Part shown: positions 11,753 through 24,403 of the stretch, piece after piece
How positions within the stretch are numbered: position 1 is the stretch's first letter
How the letters are laid out: every line of letters begins with the position of its first letter
Assembly (NCBI GenBank): GCA_038496675.1
Contig: CM076652.1
Coordinates: forward strand, 12,464,359 to 12,528,358
Length of the DNA stretch: 64,000 nucleotides
Source of the DNA: Rachycentron canadum
Lineage: Eukaryota; Chordata; Actinopteri; Carangiformes; Rachycentridae
Reading direction: 5' to 3'
Notes under the pieces: generated by a model
What the model saw: only the letters and a program-made list of their open reading frames with translations
Database searches by the model: none
What the model was told of the DNA's origin: nothing
Program-made: the position numbers and the translations under genes

Positions 11753-11822
11753 CACACCCACACCCACACACACACACACACACAGACACACACACACACA
11801 CACACACGCACACCCACACACA
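11753..11822. repeat. Imperfect (CA)n microsatellite
   Basis: CA dinucleotides interrupted by CCCACA and CAGACA units. Confidence 0.9.
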
Positions 11823-12608
11823 GACCGGAGACAGTTACTACTGTGTGACTGTGACCTCCTGTCATTGTGTTCAGAGTTGGTGAGGTGTGACCGGTCATCA
11901 TTCATACAGTGCACATTCTCTGAGTGACTGAACTCAAATGACATGTCAAACAGAGCGTAGTGTGTTGTGTCTCTACAGAGCTGTGCATCAGTATAATTGT
12001 CACTCATAGGACATGTAGGCTTTTTATAATTTATCACACTGAGGAGAATATGTCTCTGACAGGACAGAGATGCTGCCCAGTGTGTGTGCGTGTGTGTGTG
12101 TGTGTTTAACAGGTGTTAAACACAATGCTAAAAGGACTCCATCTGGGAGTGTGTGAGGTGACCTCTGACCTTGTTGGGGTCAGCAGGTGCTGAATGCAGG
12201 ACAAAGGTCAGGAAGTCAGCTACTATGTGGCCAGACACTACGGTATTATCGAACACTCATGGCAGTCCACAAGCCTTTCTATGTCTCTGAAGTGTGCATG
12301 TCCATGCTGCATGTGCCAGCGCACATTTGTGAGTAAAACTGTGTGTGTGTGTGTTTGAGCAGAGTGGAGTAATCCCTTTAAATCTCTTTAGCTGTTCTGA
12401 TCCATGCTTTAGAGCATGGGGGCAGTATGGACGGCAGCTGTCTGTGATGTCTGATCTAGGCTGCACAGAGGATAGTGAGGGAGTCGGTAGTAACACTGCT
12501 TGACCTCTGACCTCAGCTCAGAGGAGGTCACAAAGACTATTTACTGAAGAATATGGATTAAACTGGACCTCCCATTACAATTTCTCCAATTTCTCTTCCA
12601 TGTATGTG

Positions 12609-12693
<85 letters not shown>

Positions 12694-12697
12694 TGTA
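12609..12697. repeat. (GT)n microsatellite
   Basis: About 75 bp of pure GT with a TATG interruption near the 3' end. Confidence 0.95.
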
Positions 12698-13071
12698 GTC
12701 CTCCTGTTGGTATGATGCTGAAGTGAAAAGAAAAGTGAAAAGTGTCACTGAACCATTACGTTGAGGGAGAGGGAGAGAGAGAGCCAGAGAGAGAGAGAGA
12801 GATTTTGAGAGTTGTGAAGAGACAAACGTGACAAATGAGGAGCGATGAGCGAGATGTGGGTTGAGATGAAGAGGCGTTGATGTGTGTATGTGTATGAGTG
12901 ACAGAGTAAAAAAAAAGGAAAAAACAGAGAAGATGAAGATGGAGGCACAAAGGATGGAAGGAATGAATTAAGGCAATATGCAGAGGAGTGATAGACAGAG
13001 GACTGTGATCAGTCAAATCCTGAGCTGTAAGATGAAGGATGATTTGATGTTTTATGATGTTTATTTTTCTT

Positions 13072-13745
13072 TACAGTTTGGGTCTCATTCTTATAGATTT
13101 GGCTATTCAGTTGGATATGATGAAATTGTGCTTACCCAAGTAACTGCTGAGATCCAAATGCATAGTGAAATTGCTACAACTAAGACCAATGGGTCAAGAA
13201 ATGAGCAGATAGATGGTCAAATATTGCGTAAACAAGCCAGTGGTGGAAGAAGCACAAGTAAATGGAAAAAGAGATCTGGGTAAGATGGGCTCTAATAACT
13301 CTAAGCTGGGCACGGCCATATCTGAGGAAAAAAACAGCAGAGATACTTGGACAGGAAATGATAAAAAAACAACACTGTTATGACACCATTGACATAAAGA
13401 AAGCAAATGATATGATAGGTTCTCAAGAGCTGGGGAGGAAAATAATTTCCCCTGGAGTCAACTGAATACCACAGAGAAAGGGTTAGGGGGGGAGTGGGAA
13501 ACAAAAGGAAAAAGCAACAAAACAGTGGATTCTGCTGAGATAACAACTTGTGAGGAAAAACTGGTCAGAAAAATAGGTTGTATCCTGCCTTTTTCTTGAC
13601 CTCCAACCTGCGAGTTTGACTGCTTATCTTTAGCCATTGCACCATGTTGCCACATCTCAGCAGTCAGCTTGGTGAGGATACTTTTATTATAGGAACAGGA
13701 ATAATGGCCAAACTGGTAAATTAGAGATCCAAGTTGAATACACAA
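13072..13745. mobile_element. Degenerate inverted-repeat (foldback) element
   Basis: The segment at about 13075-13225 (plus strand) and the segment at about 13595-13745 (minus strand) are diverged copies of one sequence. Their translations align: QFGSHSYRFGYSVGYDE with LTQVTAEIQ against QLGSLIYQFGHYSCSYNK with LTKLTAEMW. The arms are about 150 bp, face each other, and flank about 370 bp of unrelated sequence. An old transposable-element remnant with long terminal inverted repeats is the simplest reading; the family is unknown to me. Confidence 0.5.
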
Positions 13746-15412
13746 TATCCTTTAAACATTTATGTGTGTGTGTGTTAGTTCAATACCTACAGCTGGGGTC
13801 AGTGTTTCCCTGCGTGCTCTGGATCAATTAATGCCGGTGGGATGGAGCGCTTCATTAACCACTTTTTCCTGTGGCGTGCTGCAGCTCAGTAAAATGCAGC
13901 CACCATGCAAACATACAGAAAAATGGGCTTGAAGACAGGCAGTGACACATATGCAAATACGCACACAAACAAACTCTCACTCATCATGTCTGTCTCTCTC
14001 TCTCTCCTCTTCCCTCAGCATGTTGCTCAGCTTGTGAACTCTCAGTTACAACACAGAGCCTTGTTTTTATGCTGCATAAATTGATGTGTTCCTGTAATCC
14101 CCCCCCCATGCATCTCAGCTCTACAGTGTGTGTATTTTAGCAACACTGCCCTGTTGTTGCTGCTGTTGTGATGTGCTTTATATGTACTGAGCTCTTCCCC
14201 TCTCCTCCTCTCTCCTCATTTGCTTCCCTCAGGGGTTGATGTGATTTAAGGCTGTGCTTGAGGAATGAAGACCAGGCTGTTATCTGCCTGTTATTGATGT
14301 GAGCCGTAACTCTCACTGTCCACACTCCATAGGCAGATGGAAAGAGAGATGGTGGACTGCTACTCTAGATAGATGGGTGGATGGAAGAAAAGAAACAGTA
14401 GAAAGATAATGCTGGCAGATTGATGGTTTTCCCTGTGAGGTTCAGACTTCAGACTGTGTATTTTTCACATAGTCATGTAAAAAACAACAGTGTTCATGTA
14501 ATAAAAATGTAGAGATTTGAGTTCTCCTACTATTTCCCCCCACCCTGCAGCTCTCCCCCTCTTTTTCTTTCACCCTCTCGCCTCCTTCCTATTTTCTCTG
14601 TTTTCAGCCCCTCCCTGTATTACTCTCCCCTCTCTCCATTTGTATGTTATGTAGATGTCAATAATTTAGCACAAGATTCAAGAATTCAGTGCTTAACAAC
14701 AAGTTACGATCTTTGCTATAAAAGCAATAAAATATGCATTTGTGAATAAAATATGATTCTGTCTCTTTTAAAGCAGCTGAAACCTGTCAGGATTGCCATT
14801 TGTTTTCTGACAGTATCGCAGTGAAGTGACAGTTCAAAAGCGGGGGTTTGTCTTTATCTTGGCAGGTTTTCAATCTTTGCTCTATTTCTGCACACCGCAG
14901 AGCATTATTTTGTATCCATTGTTTTGTAGACCGTCTTTCATCTCCAGGGCTTTGTTGTTTTCTCACTCTCTTGCTGTCTCTCGCTCTCTCCCCCTCTTAC
15001 ATCGTGACTTCTTTTTTTCCCTTTTCTTTTACAGTTTAATCTTGTATTGTACAGTAACAGTAGCACTGGACTCGAGGCTCATGAGCAGCTTACACATCCC
15101 ACTCTAGCTGCCCCTCCAATCACCTGCCTCATAAAAACCATCCAGCTCTGAATACACTGGCACCTCCTTCTCCTGCCATCCTTCCTTCATCTGCCTTTCC
15201 ACCCCTTTCCTCCTTCCTTCTGCTAACACCTCCCTCCTCCTCCTTCCCTTTCCCCCCACAGGCCTGGCGATCGGTTCTTTGTTCCTGACATCTGTTTTGT
15301 TGGGTGATTAATTGAGATGAGCATGTGGGGTGAAGGCCTGTAGAGGGGGAGCTCAGACCCCCCAGGTAATGTGCATGTATGTGTGGATGTGTGTTAAGGT
15401 TTGAGAGCATGC

Positions 15413-15415
<3 letters not shown>

Positions 15416-15464
<49 letters not shown>
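15416..15464. repeat. (GT)n microsatellite
   Basis: Pure GT dinucleotide run of about 48 bp. Confidence 0.95.
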
Positions 15465-15465
<1 letters not shown>

Positions 15466-16301
15466 GGCAGCAGAGCTATAATAATCCTTGATTTGCTTAG
15501 TTAGTGCAGACTGCCAGGGTTTCCCTTGAGCAATGTAATGTAAAACATCTGAATATCTGTTATCTTGATAAAATGTTTTAAAACTACTTTGCTTCAACAG
15601 AAAATCTCCTCCGTCTTTTCTCAGTGTTTTAATTCAGCAGTGTAAGATGTTAAGTGACAGCTCACTGACAAGTGACAACACACCAGTATGCCAGATATCC
15701 CAGAAGGCAGAGCTGTGATTTGCAGGAAATCATGATACAATATACAAAACGGCCAGTATGCATCACTGCAACACAACACAGTAAATTTGATATTTTTTGG
15801 TAAACAGAATGATATACACAGTTAAATAAATAAATTCGTACAAATATAACACGTAAACACTTTGCAGGGGGACGTACTGTATCTTCACAACAATAATAAA
15901 AAATAATTAAGATAGGAGATAACAATCCTCACTTGACCACTTGCTATGACAGTGGCCTCAACTGAGTGTAGTGTTTCTCAATTGGTGGCGGTGGTTTGGT
16001 AAAAAAAAAAAAAAATCTCCCCATTACTATTCCATAAAACAGAAAATAATCAGTTTCTCACATTTTCACATTTGAGAAGAACTATTGGACCCATTTTTAC
16101 TTTCATGGAAAATGACAAGGAATTATTTTACTATCAAAACAGCTGCTGGTTAATTTTTTGGGAGCTTCAATGATCGCTTCAGCTCTATAAAATATATGAT
16201 TGAAGTTATGTACTTATCTTTGGTGAAGAAAGCCTCAGGAAAAGTTTCCAGCTTTGGAAAAAAAACAGTGAGTGAACCTTGAGTTACAATATTGTATCAC
16301 T

Positions 16302-16302
<1 letters not shown>

Positions 16303-16335
<33 letters not shown>
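16303..16335. repeat. (TAA)n microsatellite
   Basis: About eleven ATA/TAA units followed by a single AAC interruption. Confidence 0.9.
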
Positions 16336-16338
<3 letters not shown>

Positions 16339-17081
16339 TAACAGAGTTCTGATGACACTGACATTTCTAACCTAAATAACTACATAAGTAATGCAACCCA
16401 TATTCCTCTATTATAGGTGTGAGTATTAAAGTATTGTACATGTATTAAACATGAAATTCATCAATGACAAATACTGTATGGTTAGCAACAAGAGCATGTT
16501 GCTCCTTCAAAATTAGACATTGGACATGGCTCTTCCCCTTGCTCCTCTTGCATCTGATTCTGCTCTCACTTTCTTCAGATATTCATCATAAGAATTAGAT
16601 ATAAAAGATGATTTACAGAAAAGTTAGATGTGTATTATTTTGAGAAAATAAATTCGCATTATGTGTACAAATCAGAGAGAAAGGTTTTGAAGCTCAGTTT
16701 ATGTCTGAGGTAATGATTTATGATCCTTTGAGGTCAGAAACCATCAGAAGGGACAGAAGCAGGTTTAGAGGTCATAAGAGCCAGGTCAGAGGTCAGAGGT
16801 CATCTCGGTGTTCAGCCCAGGGCAGGGAAATGTGCTGAGAGAAGTTCAAAACTCTCCTGGGGAGCTCTGCTGATGTTATCCTGCCTGTGAGAAGGGATGT
16901 TTGTTTCCCAGGGGAGCATAATCAATGTGGCACCGTGGAAGGTGGCATAGAGACGGTGGGACCTGACTGACCCACCAGGGTTGTAGGACAGAGGAAGAGA
17001 CACATACAGAGATAATCACTAGATATTACCATCTGGGCAGACAGAGCAGGGGCCAAACAAAGGCAACACATATCTGTCACA

Positions 17082-17109
17082 CCACACACACACACACACA
17101 CACACACAC
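17082..17109. repeat. (CA)n microsatellite
   Basis: CA run just upstream of the GATA tetranucleotide array. Confidence 0.9.
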
Positions 17110-17154
17110 TGAAGACCAATGTCACAGTGGCAGGCTAATTTCCCAGGTAGTAAT

Positions 17155-17217
<63 letters not shown>
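17155..17217. repeat. (GATA)n microsatellite
   Basis: About fifteen tandem GATA/TAGA units without interruption. Confidence 0.95.
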
Positions 17218-17382
17218 TTGTACACACTCCGTAAAAGTATCTAAACACTGAAAGAAACACAACACACACACAGTCACAAGACCAAATGTCACAGCAGCAG
17301 GCTAATTTCCCACTCAGTATGTGTGTTGCTGTGCTCTGCGAATACTTGCAAATGGACAGGGGCAGATGGACAGAGGAAAGAT

Positions 17383-17389
<7 letters not shown>

Positions 17390-17417
<28 letters not shown>
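17390..17417. repeat. (GA)n microsatellite
   Basis: Pure GA run, 28 bp. Confidence 0.9.
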
Positions 17418-17525
17418 TATGGAGCATTTGGAGGTGGAGAAGTACAGTGAAGCCCTGTGGCTCAGGCCCATTAACAGTCATGATTTATGTGGCTCTGCAT
17501 GCTGTGGTGGGACAACGTCGGCCTG

Positions 17526-17527
<2 letters not shown>

Positions 17528-17583
<56 letters not shown>
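17528..17583. repeat. (GT)n microsatellite
   Basis: Pure GT run of about 55 bp. Confidence 0.95.
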
Positions 17584-17584
<1 letters not shown>

Positions 17585-19200
17585 TGCTGATTCAGGGCTT
17601 CATAGGCCACACTCACGTACACGTCTATGTGAGCTTGCATGAATGGCGTGTTTAGGATAGCTTCGTGGCCAGACAGGCACCAGACAGCCTGAGTCCAGAG
17701 TTTTAGCTGGGGGTTGGGTGTTGCCCCCCCGCCCCCCATTTCATCCTCATGTGCCCAAACACATCCCATTTCATCCTCATTTGCCTGCACACATATGGAG
17801 CCTGACAGTGTCACATGATGCCAGCACTCACCGCATAGACAAAAACACACAGAAAAAAAAAAACAGTCTAAATCTCCCAAACCTCAATAAGCCTGCAGTT
17901 TAGGGTGTTATTACTGAACGTCTGAGGCTGTGTCATAAGTTTGGCGGAGAGGAGACAGTCCTGTGATTGTGCTGCCTTCTGGATCATTTGTAAGTGTTTC
18001 TCTAACAGACTAATATAACAGGGGAGTGAATCTGGTTTCATGTCCCAGCAATTCTAACTTATTTTTCTCTTTCCTGAGGTCACAGTGAACCCGTCAGTGT
18101 CCAATTAAATCCTGGATGGTGACACCTGTGAGCTGATGAAGAGGGGGAGAGGAGAAATGATGAGAAGGATTGGTTGAATGAGGTGTCCTCTGGTTTTTCT
18201 ATACAATATGTGCATAATGACTTCCACTGACAATTAACTTTGACGCAAGCCCAAACCCCTCCACCCTTCACACCACACCTCCCACCATCCATCCCCTCAT
18301 CTCCACACCATTTATCTCTGGTTTACCCATCTTCGATTCCCTGCTTTTTAATCTTTTTGTTCCTCTCTGCTATTATGCCCATCCTCTGGCGTCTCTTCTT
18401 TCTTGAAGTGACTTCAGGAATGAGAAATAAATTTACCATTCCTTGTGTCGTGTATATACACACATGGATACCCCCCCACGCGCTATGTGATGGGATACAG
18501 AGTGACTGGGTAATGAGGCTCACTCACTTGGGGTCAGTGACCCCACTGGGGCTGAGATGGGGAGGGGGGAGGTAGTGAAAACAAGGAAGGGTAGGAATAA
18601 TAGCAAGATGGAGGGGGTTCTCTCTCTCTCTTCTTTTCCCTCATTTCTCTTCTTTTTTATTTATTTGTCATCTTCTCTGTGTTCCTTGTCAGCAGTTAGA
18701 GTGCTGCATGGACACAAGGGAGAGAAGGGGGAAGTAGCAGAGAGAGAAAATGTTTAAGTGCTGATGGCAGCCCCTGGCTGCTGCTGGGACCAGGGTGTCA
18801 GCTCTTATTCTGCCACAGCATGCATCTGACAGGCAAATGATAGAGAAAGAGCCAGGGAGGAGAAGAAAAGAGAAGAAGAGGGAGGTGGGTGGGGGTAGGG
18901 TTGGGTGTTGGACTTCTTCTAGTGTCTTTTTTGAAGACAGAGCAAGCTCACCAATAAGGAAAAAGGAGGTGCTGTGGGAAGGTTGAAGCTGTTTTTTTTT
19001 GCACTGACCACATCTCTAAACTCTCTCCTTCCTCTTCTTAACACCCTTTCTCCCCCCTCCACCACTGTTTGCTGATAGATTGAGTTATACTGGTCCCTCG
19101 GTGACAGGCATTCCCTCACGTTTCCACGGCAATGGGGTCAGAGGTGGACGCTCGTTATTGGCTGTTGTCTGTAATGATCACAGATTGTGCTGTGTTTGTC

Positions 19201-19240
19201 GGGCCTCCTCCTCCTCCTCCTCCTCCTCCTCCTCCTTCTC
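19201..19240. repeat. (CCT)n microsatellite
   Basis: About ten CTC/CCT units followed by CT repeats. Confidence 0.9.
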
Positions 19241-19682
19241 CTCTCTCTCTCGACCTTGCTGACCCCGCTCTGTGCAGCAGAGCGTGACCCCCAGAGGCCA
19301 AAAGGTCTCGACTGTCTCGACCTGGAGGTCAGGGGTGTTTACAGAGGGTTGCCAGTTGTGTTTGTATGTGTAAAATGGAGTGTGTGTGTAGCATCTTGGG
19401 CTGATAATACAGGAAAGTACAAATATAAATAAGAGTTATATCCATTTCCGAACTGCAAGAAACTGACAAAAAGCATCATTTTCTGACAACCATTCTCTCC
19501 CATCACACACAAATATACACAAACACACATGCCCCTACTCCCTTCTTTCCCTTATCAACCACACAACCACCTCACCATCCCTTTTGCTGTTTCCTTACCA
19601 TTCTTTATCTCCTCTCCCCAGTCTGCCCTCACTGTCAGTTTGTGGTTGGCCGATGTTTCACAACTGGTCTCACAGTTGTTGA

Positions 19683-19760
19683 TCAGTGTGTATGTGTGTG
19701 TGTGTTTATATGTGTGTGTGTATGTGTGTGTGTTTATGTGTTTGTGTGTATTTGTGCATG
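19683..19760. repeat. Imperfect (GT)n tract
   Basis: GT repeats interrupted by TATG and TTTATG units; the degraded GT character continues to about 19890. Confidence 0.85.
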
Positions 19761-21082
19761 AACATGAATGAGGGTCTACCTATTCGCTTGCATATCTAAT
19801 GTGTTCCCATGTGCATCTTTACACATTTGTGTTTGTGAATGTAGGTGTGTATATCTGTTTGTGTGCATGTATGTGCCTGTATTGTATAGTGTGTGTCCTA
19901 CAGCAATCTCTCTTCATTGATTCAGCAGTGACAGACGGGGTTATAGATAGCTCTTTGAGACCCTCACGATCAATCTTATCACCAGTAAACTTCCTCCTCA
20001 CAGCTCACAGAGAAGAGGGAGAGAGGTTGAGAAAAAAGAAAGGGAAAATTAAAGAAATGAAGACAAGGAAAAGAGAAATAGAGAGGAAATGGGAAACGAG
20101 CGGTGAAATAACTGAGATAGGTAAATACAGCATTAATTTTACTAACATGCCTGTATCCATCTACATTCTTTTACTTGTGTGTGTGAGCACTGAAGCAGGA
20201 ACTGTGTAGCTACGTGGCTGCACGCACCATTTGTGTGTGAGAGAGGAAGTGACAGAGAGAAATGAAGGCTACTGTGCAGAGATGAAGACAGTGATAGAGT
20301 GCCCAGGTTTCTTCAGGCTGCCTTGGACACACAGACTGAAACCAAAAGCGGCACAAAGGCGGCCCAGAACGGCTCCGTCGACATAATACCACCAACGAGC
20401 AGAAGACCACAGAACCACCTCAAATGACTGCTCCTAATGCAGATCATTCCCCTGTGATGCAGCTCGGTTTGATGCTGTGTGTGTGGGCCGTGGTGTCTGG
20501 CTCGAACGTGGCTGTGATAGAACTAGGTCTTAGTGACAGTAGACGGGACGTTAGCTCGCCAAGAGTGGACGGTAATTGATGGAAAGCCCTGCTAACGTGA
20601 TGTGTCAGACATATGAGGCCTGTCTAATCAATGGGCGCATGTGACCGGTTTTGGTGGCTGTGTATGTGTGTGTGTGTGTGCGCGCGTGCATGAATGATAC
20701 AGTTATGCCGGTCACATCATGGTATGCACCAGTGTGTCTGTGATCCAAAGCAGCAGACTGTTTTTTTAAATTTTTTTTTTATTTTGAGGGACTGGAGGCT
20801 AAAAAAGAGGAGACAAGGGAAGAGAGGAGAGGAAAAGGAGATCTGAATGAAGCAGATGCTTAAGGGCAGGTTTCAACCCTCCCTTGCTCCCCCCCTCCCT
20901 GCTCTAAACACACACACACACACAATCACACGCACATGCACTTTTTCCTCTCCTTCATTCTCCCTTCCCCTCTCTCCCATGATGAATCAGCTGTCACTCA
21001 GGCACCAGTCCAATCTACTGATAATGAGAACTGCATCAACACCCTCTCTCCTCTTTCTCTTCTTTCTCTTTCTCTCAGTCTC

Positions 21083-21087
<5 letters not shown>

Positions 21088-21134
<47 letters not shown>
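21088..21134. repeat. (CA)n microsatellite
   Basis: Pure CA run of about 46 bp within a pyrimidine-rich region. Confidence 0.95.
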
Positions 21135-21138
<4 letters not shown>

Positions 21139-21240
21139 TCATCCTTTCTCCTCTCTTCATATTTCACGCACACACACAGGCACGTGTGCGCGCCACACTC
21201 TCATAAAGTCATTCATCTCTCCCCCACTCATCCGTCTTAT

Positions 21241-21345
21241 GATTCTCCTCCCCTCTTTTTTCCTTCCTCCCACCCTCCCTCTTTTCTCTCCATGCATCCC
21301 TCCCTCCTCCTCTCTCCTCCTCTCTCCTCCTCTCTCCTCCTCCTC
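21241..21345. repeat. Pyrimidine-rich (TCC/TCTCC)n tract
   Basis: Low-complexity CT-rich strand with four direct TCTCTCCTCC units at about 21308-21343, in the region just upstream of the GSE1 5' end. Confidence 0.85.
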
Positions 21346-21645
21346 TGTGCACGCTGAGCTGAGCAGTCAGTGGTGGGACTGAGGCAAAGGAGGGAGGATA
21401 AAGCAAGAATAGAGACAGAAAAGAGAACAGAGGCAGAGAAAAACAGATCATTATACAGCAAACGAGCAAGAGGCCGCTGAATGAATAACAAGGAAGGGAT
21501 TACAAAGCGCAGGACTAAAAAAAGGAGAGGACGCCAGCTGAAGACTCTACTCTCTCTCCTCCTTTCTCTCACTCCCCTCTCTCTATCCTTCCTGTCACCC
21601 TCCCAACTCTCTCAGAGGCTCTCCCTTCCCCGATGATCTCCTCAG

Positions 21646-22061
21646 TAAGAGATGGCATGAGCACACTGTCACCCATCCTCAGCTTGTGGAGTATTTTCCC
21701 CCCTCTTGGTCACTCTTTCTTTCTCTTTCTCTTCTTCTTCCTCCTCCTCTCTGGTTTCCCTGATCCCTCCACCTGTCTCTGCTCTGCACGGGTTCAGTCC
21801 AAAGGGTGAAGAAGAGGCGAGGGAGGTAGACAGACAGCTGACCTCTCCCCTCCTCCCTCCCCACCCCCGCAGGGCCCAGAGAGACACACACACACACACA
21901 CACACAGAAAGAGAGCCGGAGGAGGGAGCCGTCTGATGACTTACACCAACAACGAGCTCCTTAACCCGGCTGACCACAGCCCGAACCCCCTGCTCACCCC
22001 CTCCCTGCATCCTCTAACCCAGACTCCTCTTCTCTGAGATAGTGGAGGAGTTTCCAGGACC
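21646..22061 (+). promoter_or_regulatory. GSE1 promoter/5' UTR region (exon 1)
   Basis: GC-richer, pyrimidine-rich sequence immediately before the candidate GSE1 start codon. A short upstream ORF lies inside it. A pyrimidine tract ending in CCCCCGCAG at about 21872 could instead be a splice acceptor, in which case the 5' UTR would itself be split. The transcription start is not determinable here. Confidence 0.4.
21936..22037 (+). CDS. Upstream ORF in the presumed GSE1 5' UTR
   Basis: ATG at 21936 to TGA at 22035-22037, 33 codons, starting MTYTNNELLNPADHSPNP. It ends 24 bp before the main GSE1 ATG. Such a uORF could damp translation of the main frame if the 5' UTR is as inferred. It is leucine- and proline-rich and matches no family that I recognise. 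Confidence 0.3.
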   Translation: MTYTNNELLNPADHSPNPLLTPSLHPLTQTPLL

Positions 22062-22098
22062 ATGTATGGATTAAAGACTCCACACTTCTACCTCCCAG
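22062..22098 (+). CDS. gse1: GSE1 candidate first coding exon
   Basis: The exon encodes MYGLKTPHFYLP plus one base and ends at a GTAGGA donor, phase 1. This is exactly the phase needed to join the acceptor at 42633, giving MYGLKTPHFYLPGMNHESNK. The splice crosses a ~20.5-kb intron. If a downstream promoter is used instead, translation can start at the ATG at 42635 or at the small exon near 41.6 kb. Confidence 0.6.
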
Positions 22099-24024
22099 GT
22101 AGGACCTTTTTTATTTGATATGTAATGTTTTCCATGGACTGGTCTGCGCTGGTATTCCTCGATTTGTCAAACTATCAAGCTGTACACTGGGCACATGGCT
22201 GCAGAGTGAATTTCCTTTTCATTCAATCATTCCTTCAAAGCAGAATTAATGGTTTGAGTGATGTCAAATTGATTTACTGCCTTTTGGCAGGTAAGGAGAG
22301 TTACCCTGTGCTTCTGTAATAGTCATGGAAACTGCAGTCGCTGTGTTAATAAATGTTTTAAAACAATCTACAAGTTATTGCTAATATTTCTTCCAGGAAC
22401 ATTTATCTTTTCTAAGTCAAAATAACATTATGTTGATCCAAAGAGTCATTACATGTTTGTAGTTGTGTATTTCCTTCCTTGCTAGTTTTGTGAAGATTGT
22501 GTTTGCAATTTGAATATTTTCTGTAAACAGCGTCTCTATACACACCAGATTTTAATTTTTCTTCCAGTTTTCTAAGAAAACAATAACTAATTGCTTGTTT
22601 TATTAGAATTTTCCTAATCAATTTATTGAGTATTATTAATGATTAATTTATTTATAAACATTTTTAATGTTGGTCCCTATATGTGAACGTAAGCATTTTG
22701 TTTTACTTCTTGATTTCTACACCAATCAGTTAATTAATTAATCAAAATAAAAGCTAATTAACAGTCTGATAGATGTATATATTTAAAATGAGGTGAAGCC
22801 TTAATATGATATGATGATGAATAACTGTAGGGTGTCATGATAAACATTGGTCTGTAACAGTTCCGTCTTTGACTGTCCACAATAATTGCAGTTTATCTTT
22901 CCTTTGGGGCTTCTGCTGCTTCCTGTTAGTTAAACAGTATGAAAGTCTATTTTCTGGTTGTGTGTTACGAGTGCGCCGGTGTCAGTGTGGAGACAGGTTT
23001 GAGGTTACCCGAGAAAGGTGCTTAAACATGCCTGATGGCTGGATGATAGAATGACACCAAAAAGAGAAAGGAGGAGGAGGATGATCAGTGAAAAGGCAGC
23101 AAGACAAAGAGAGTTAGGAGGAAAAGAAAGCTTGATTTAAAAAGTACAGAAAATGATATGAATGGTAATCTTTGATGAGAACAGTTTGCTAGAAGGCAGA
23201 CCTGCACAACATGTCTTTCCCCTGACCTCTAACCCTGATCTCCGACCTTTTAGTTGTCTGGGCCAGACTGTGGTCAATGATTAAAAATCCTGCTGTGGCA
23301 AAAGGTGAAAAGAGAGCGAGAGAGAGAGCGGGAGAGGCATGGTGAGAGGGATTGATGGGGGGGAATTAGAGGGCGGAGGGCAGATTAAACAATGTTCTTT
23401 GCCTTGTGAATCTTTCATGCTGGTTTTTGAATTATACATCTGCTTTCATAAATGATTGAATGAGAGTGATTATGTGGTGCCATGTCATTGTTTGTATATC
23501 TCTGTGTGTTTGTGTGTGTGTGTGTGCATGTCTGTGTGTGTGCTCTGTATCTATGCGTGCATGTCAACGAGAGAGGAAGAAGAAAATCTCTTCAGGATGC
23601 AACAGCCCCCCTTCTCATCCCTCCCCCCTCTCCACTCTCGCTTTCATCCTCTTTTTTTTCCGATTCCTAGGTCTCGCTTCATGTCTGTGTAGTGTGTGCA
23701 CTTTTGCGCATCTGTGTGCATGACTGTGTGTGTGTCTGTGTGTATGAACTTGACTGTGTTATTGTGCATGTGTGTAAATGGTTTCTTGACGTGGCTGGCA
23801 CCTATGTGTGTGTGCGTGTGGACCTGTCAGAGCTGTGTGTGTTAATATGTGTATGTTTTTGTGTGTGTGTCTATGTGTGTGTGTGTGTTTGTGCTCTTAT
23901 AATTCACACACTGGAAGATACCCCAGCCCCCCTCCTGGTCCTAACTGCCGTTGCTGTGGAGACTGTCAGCCACACACTTGCTCCTCAATGATCATTTGAC
24001 AATGTAGGGGGTGAGGGGTAAAGG

Positions 24025-24107
<83 letters not shown>

Positions 24108-24283
24108 TGTGTGTGCAATATGGAGCGATTACTGTGTGATTAGTCAAGGTAGGAGTGGAGCACAGTAAGGATGAGAGAGGAATGGAGATTAGAGGCAACA
24201 ATAGAAAATCAGGTTAATGATACATATTATCTACATGAAAATCTTTTACCAACAATGGAAAAGAAAAAAGTATGAGACTGAAG

Positions 24284-24318
<35 letters not shown>

Positions 24319-24328
24319 AGAGAGAGGA

Positions 24329-24403
<75 letters not shown>

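Larger units (their letters stand above)
8253..21640. other. Intergenic region between FBXL14 and GSE1
   Basis: About 13 kb without a convincing gene. It holds the microsatellites listed separately, an old inverted-repeat element (13.07-13.75 kb), a weak TATA-plus-signal-peptide candidate (10.19-10.71 kb) and pyrimidine-rich tracts at 14.5-15.3 kb and 18.6-19.3 kb. Stretches of higher complexity (for example 13.80-13.92 and 20.44-20.65 kb) could be regulatory, but nothing in the sequence alone proves this. Confidence 0.6.

Noticed and set aside
12978..13283. 101-codon plus-strand frame at 13 kb as a gene
   Set aside because: It overlaps the arm of an inverted repeat whose mate lies 0.4 kb away, so a decayed repeat is the better reading.
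21209..22010. Overlapping minus-strand frames upstream of GSE1 exon 1
   Set aside because: They are products of CT-rich DNA read backwards, with no homology; the plus-strand GSE1 exon explains the end of this region.
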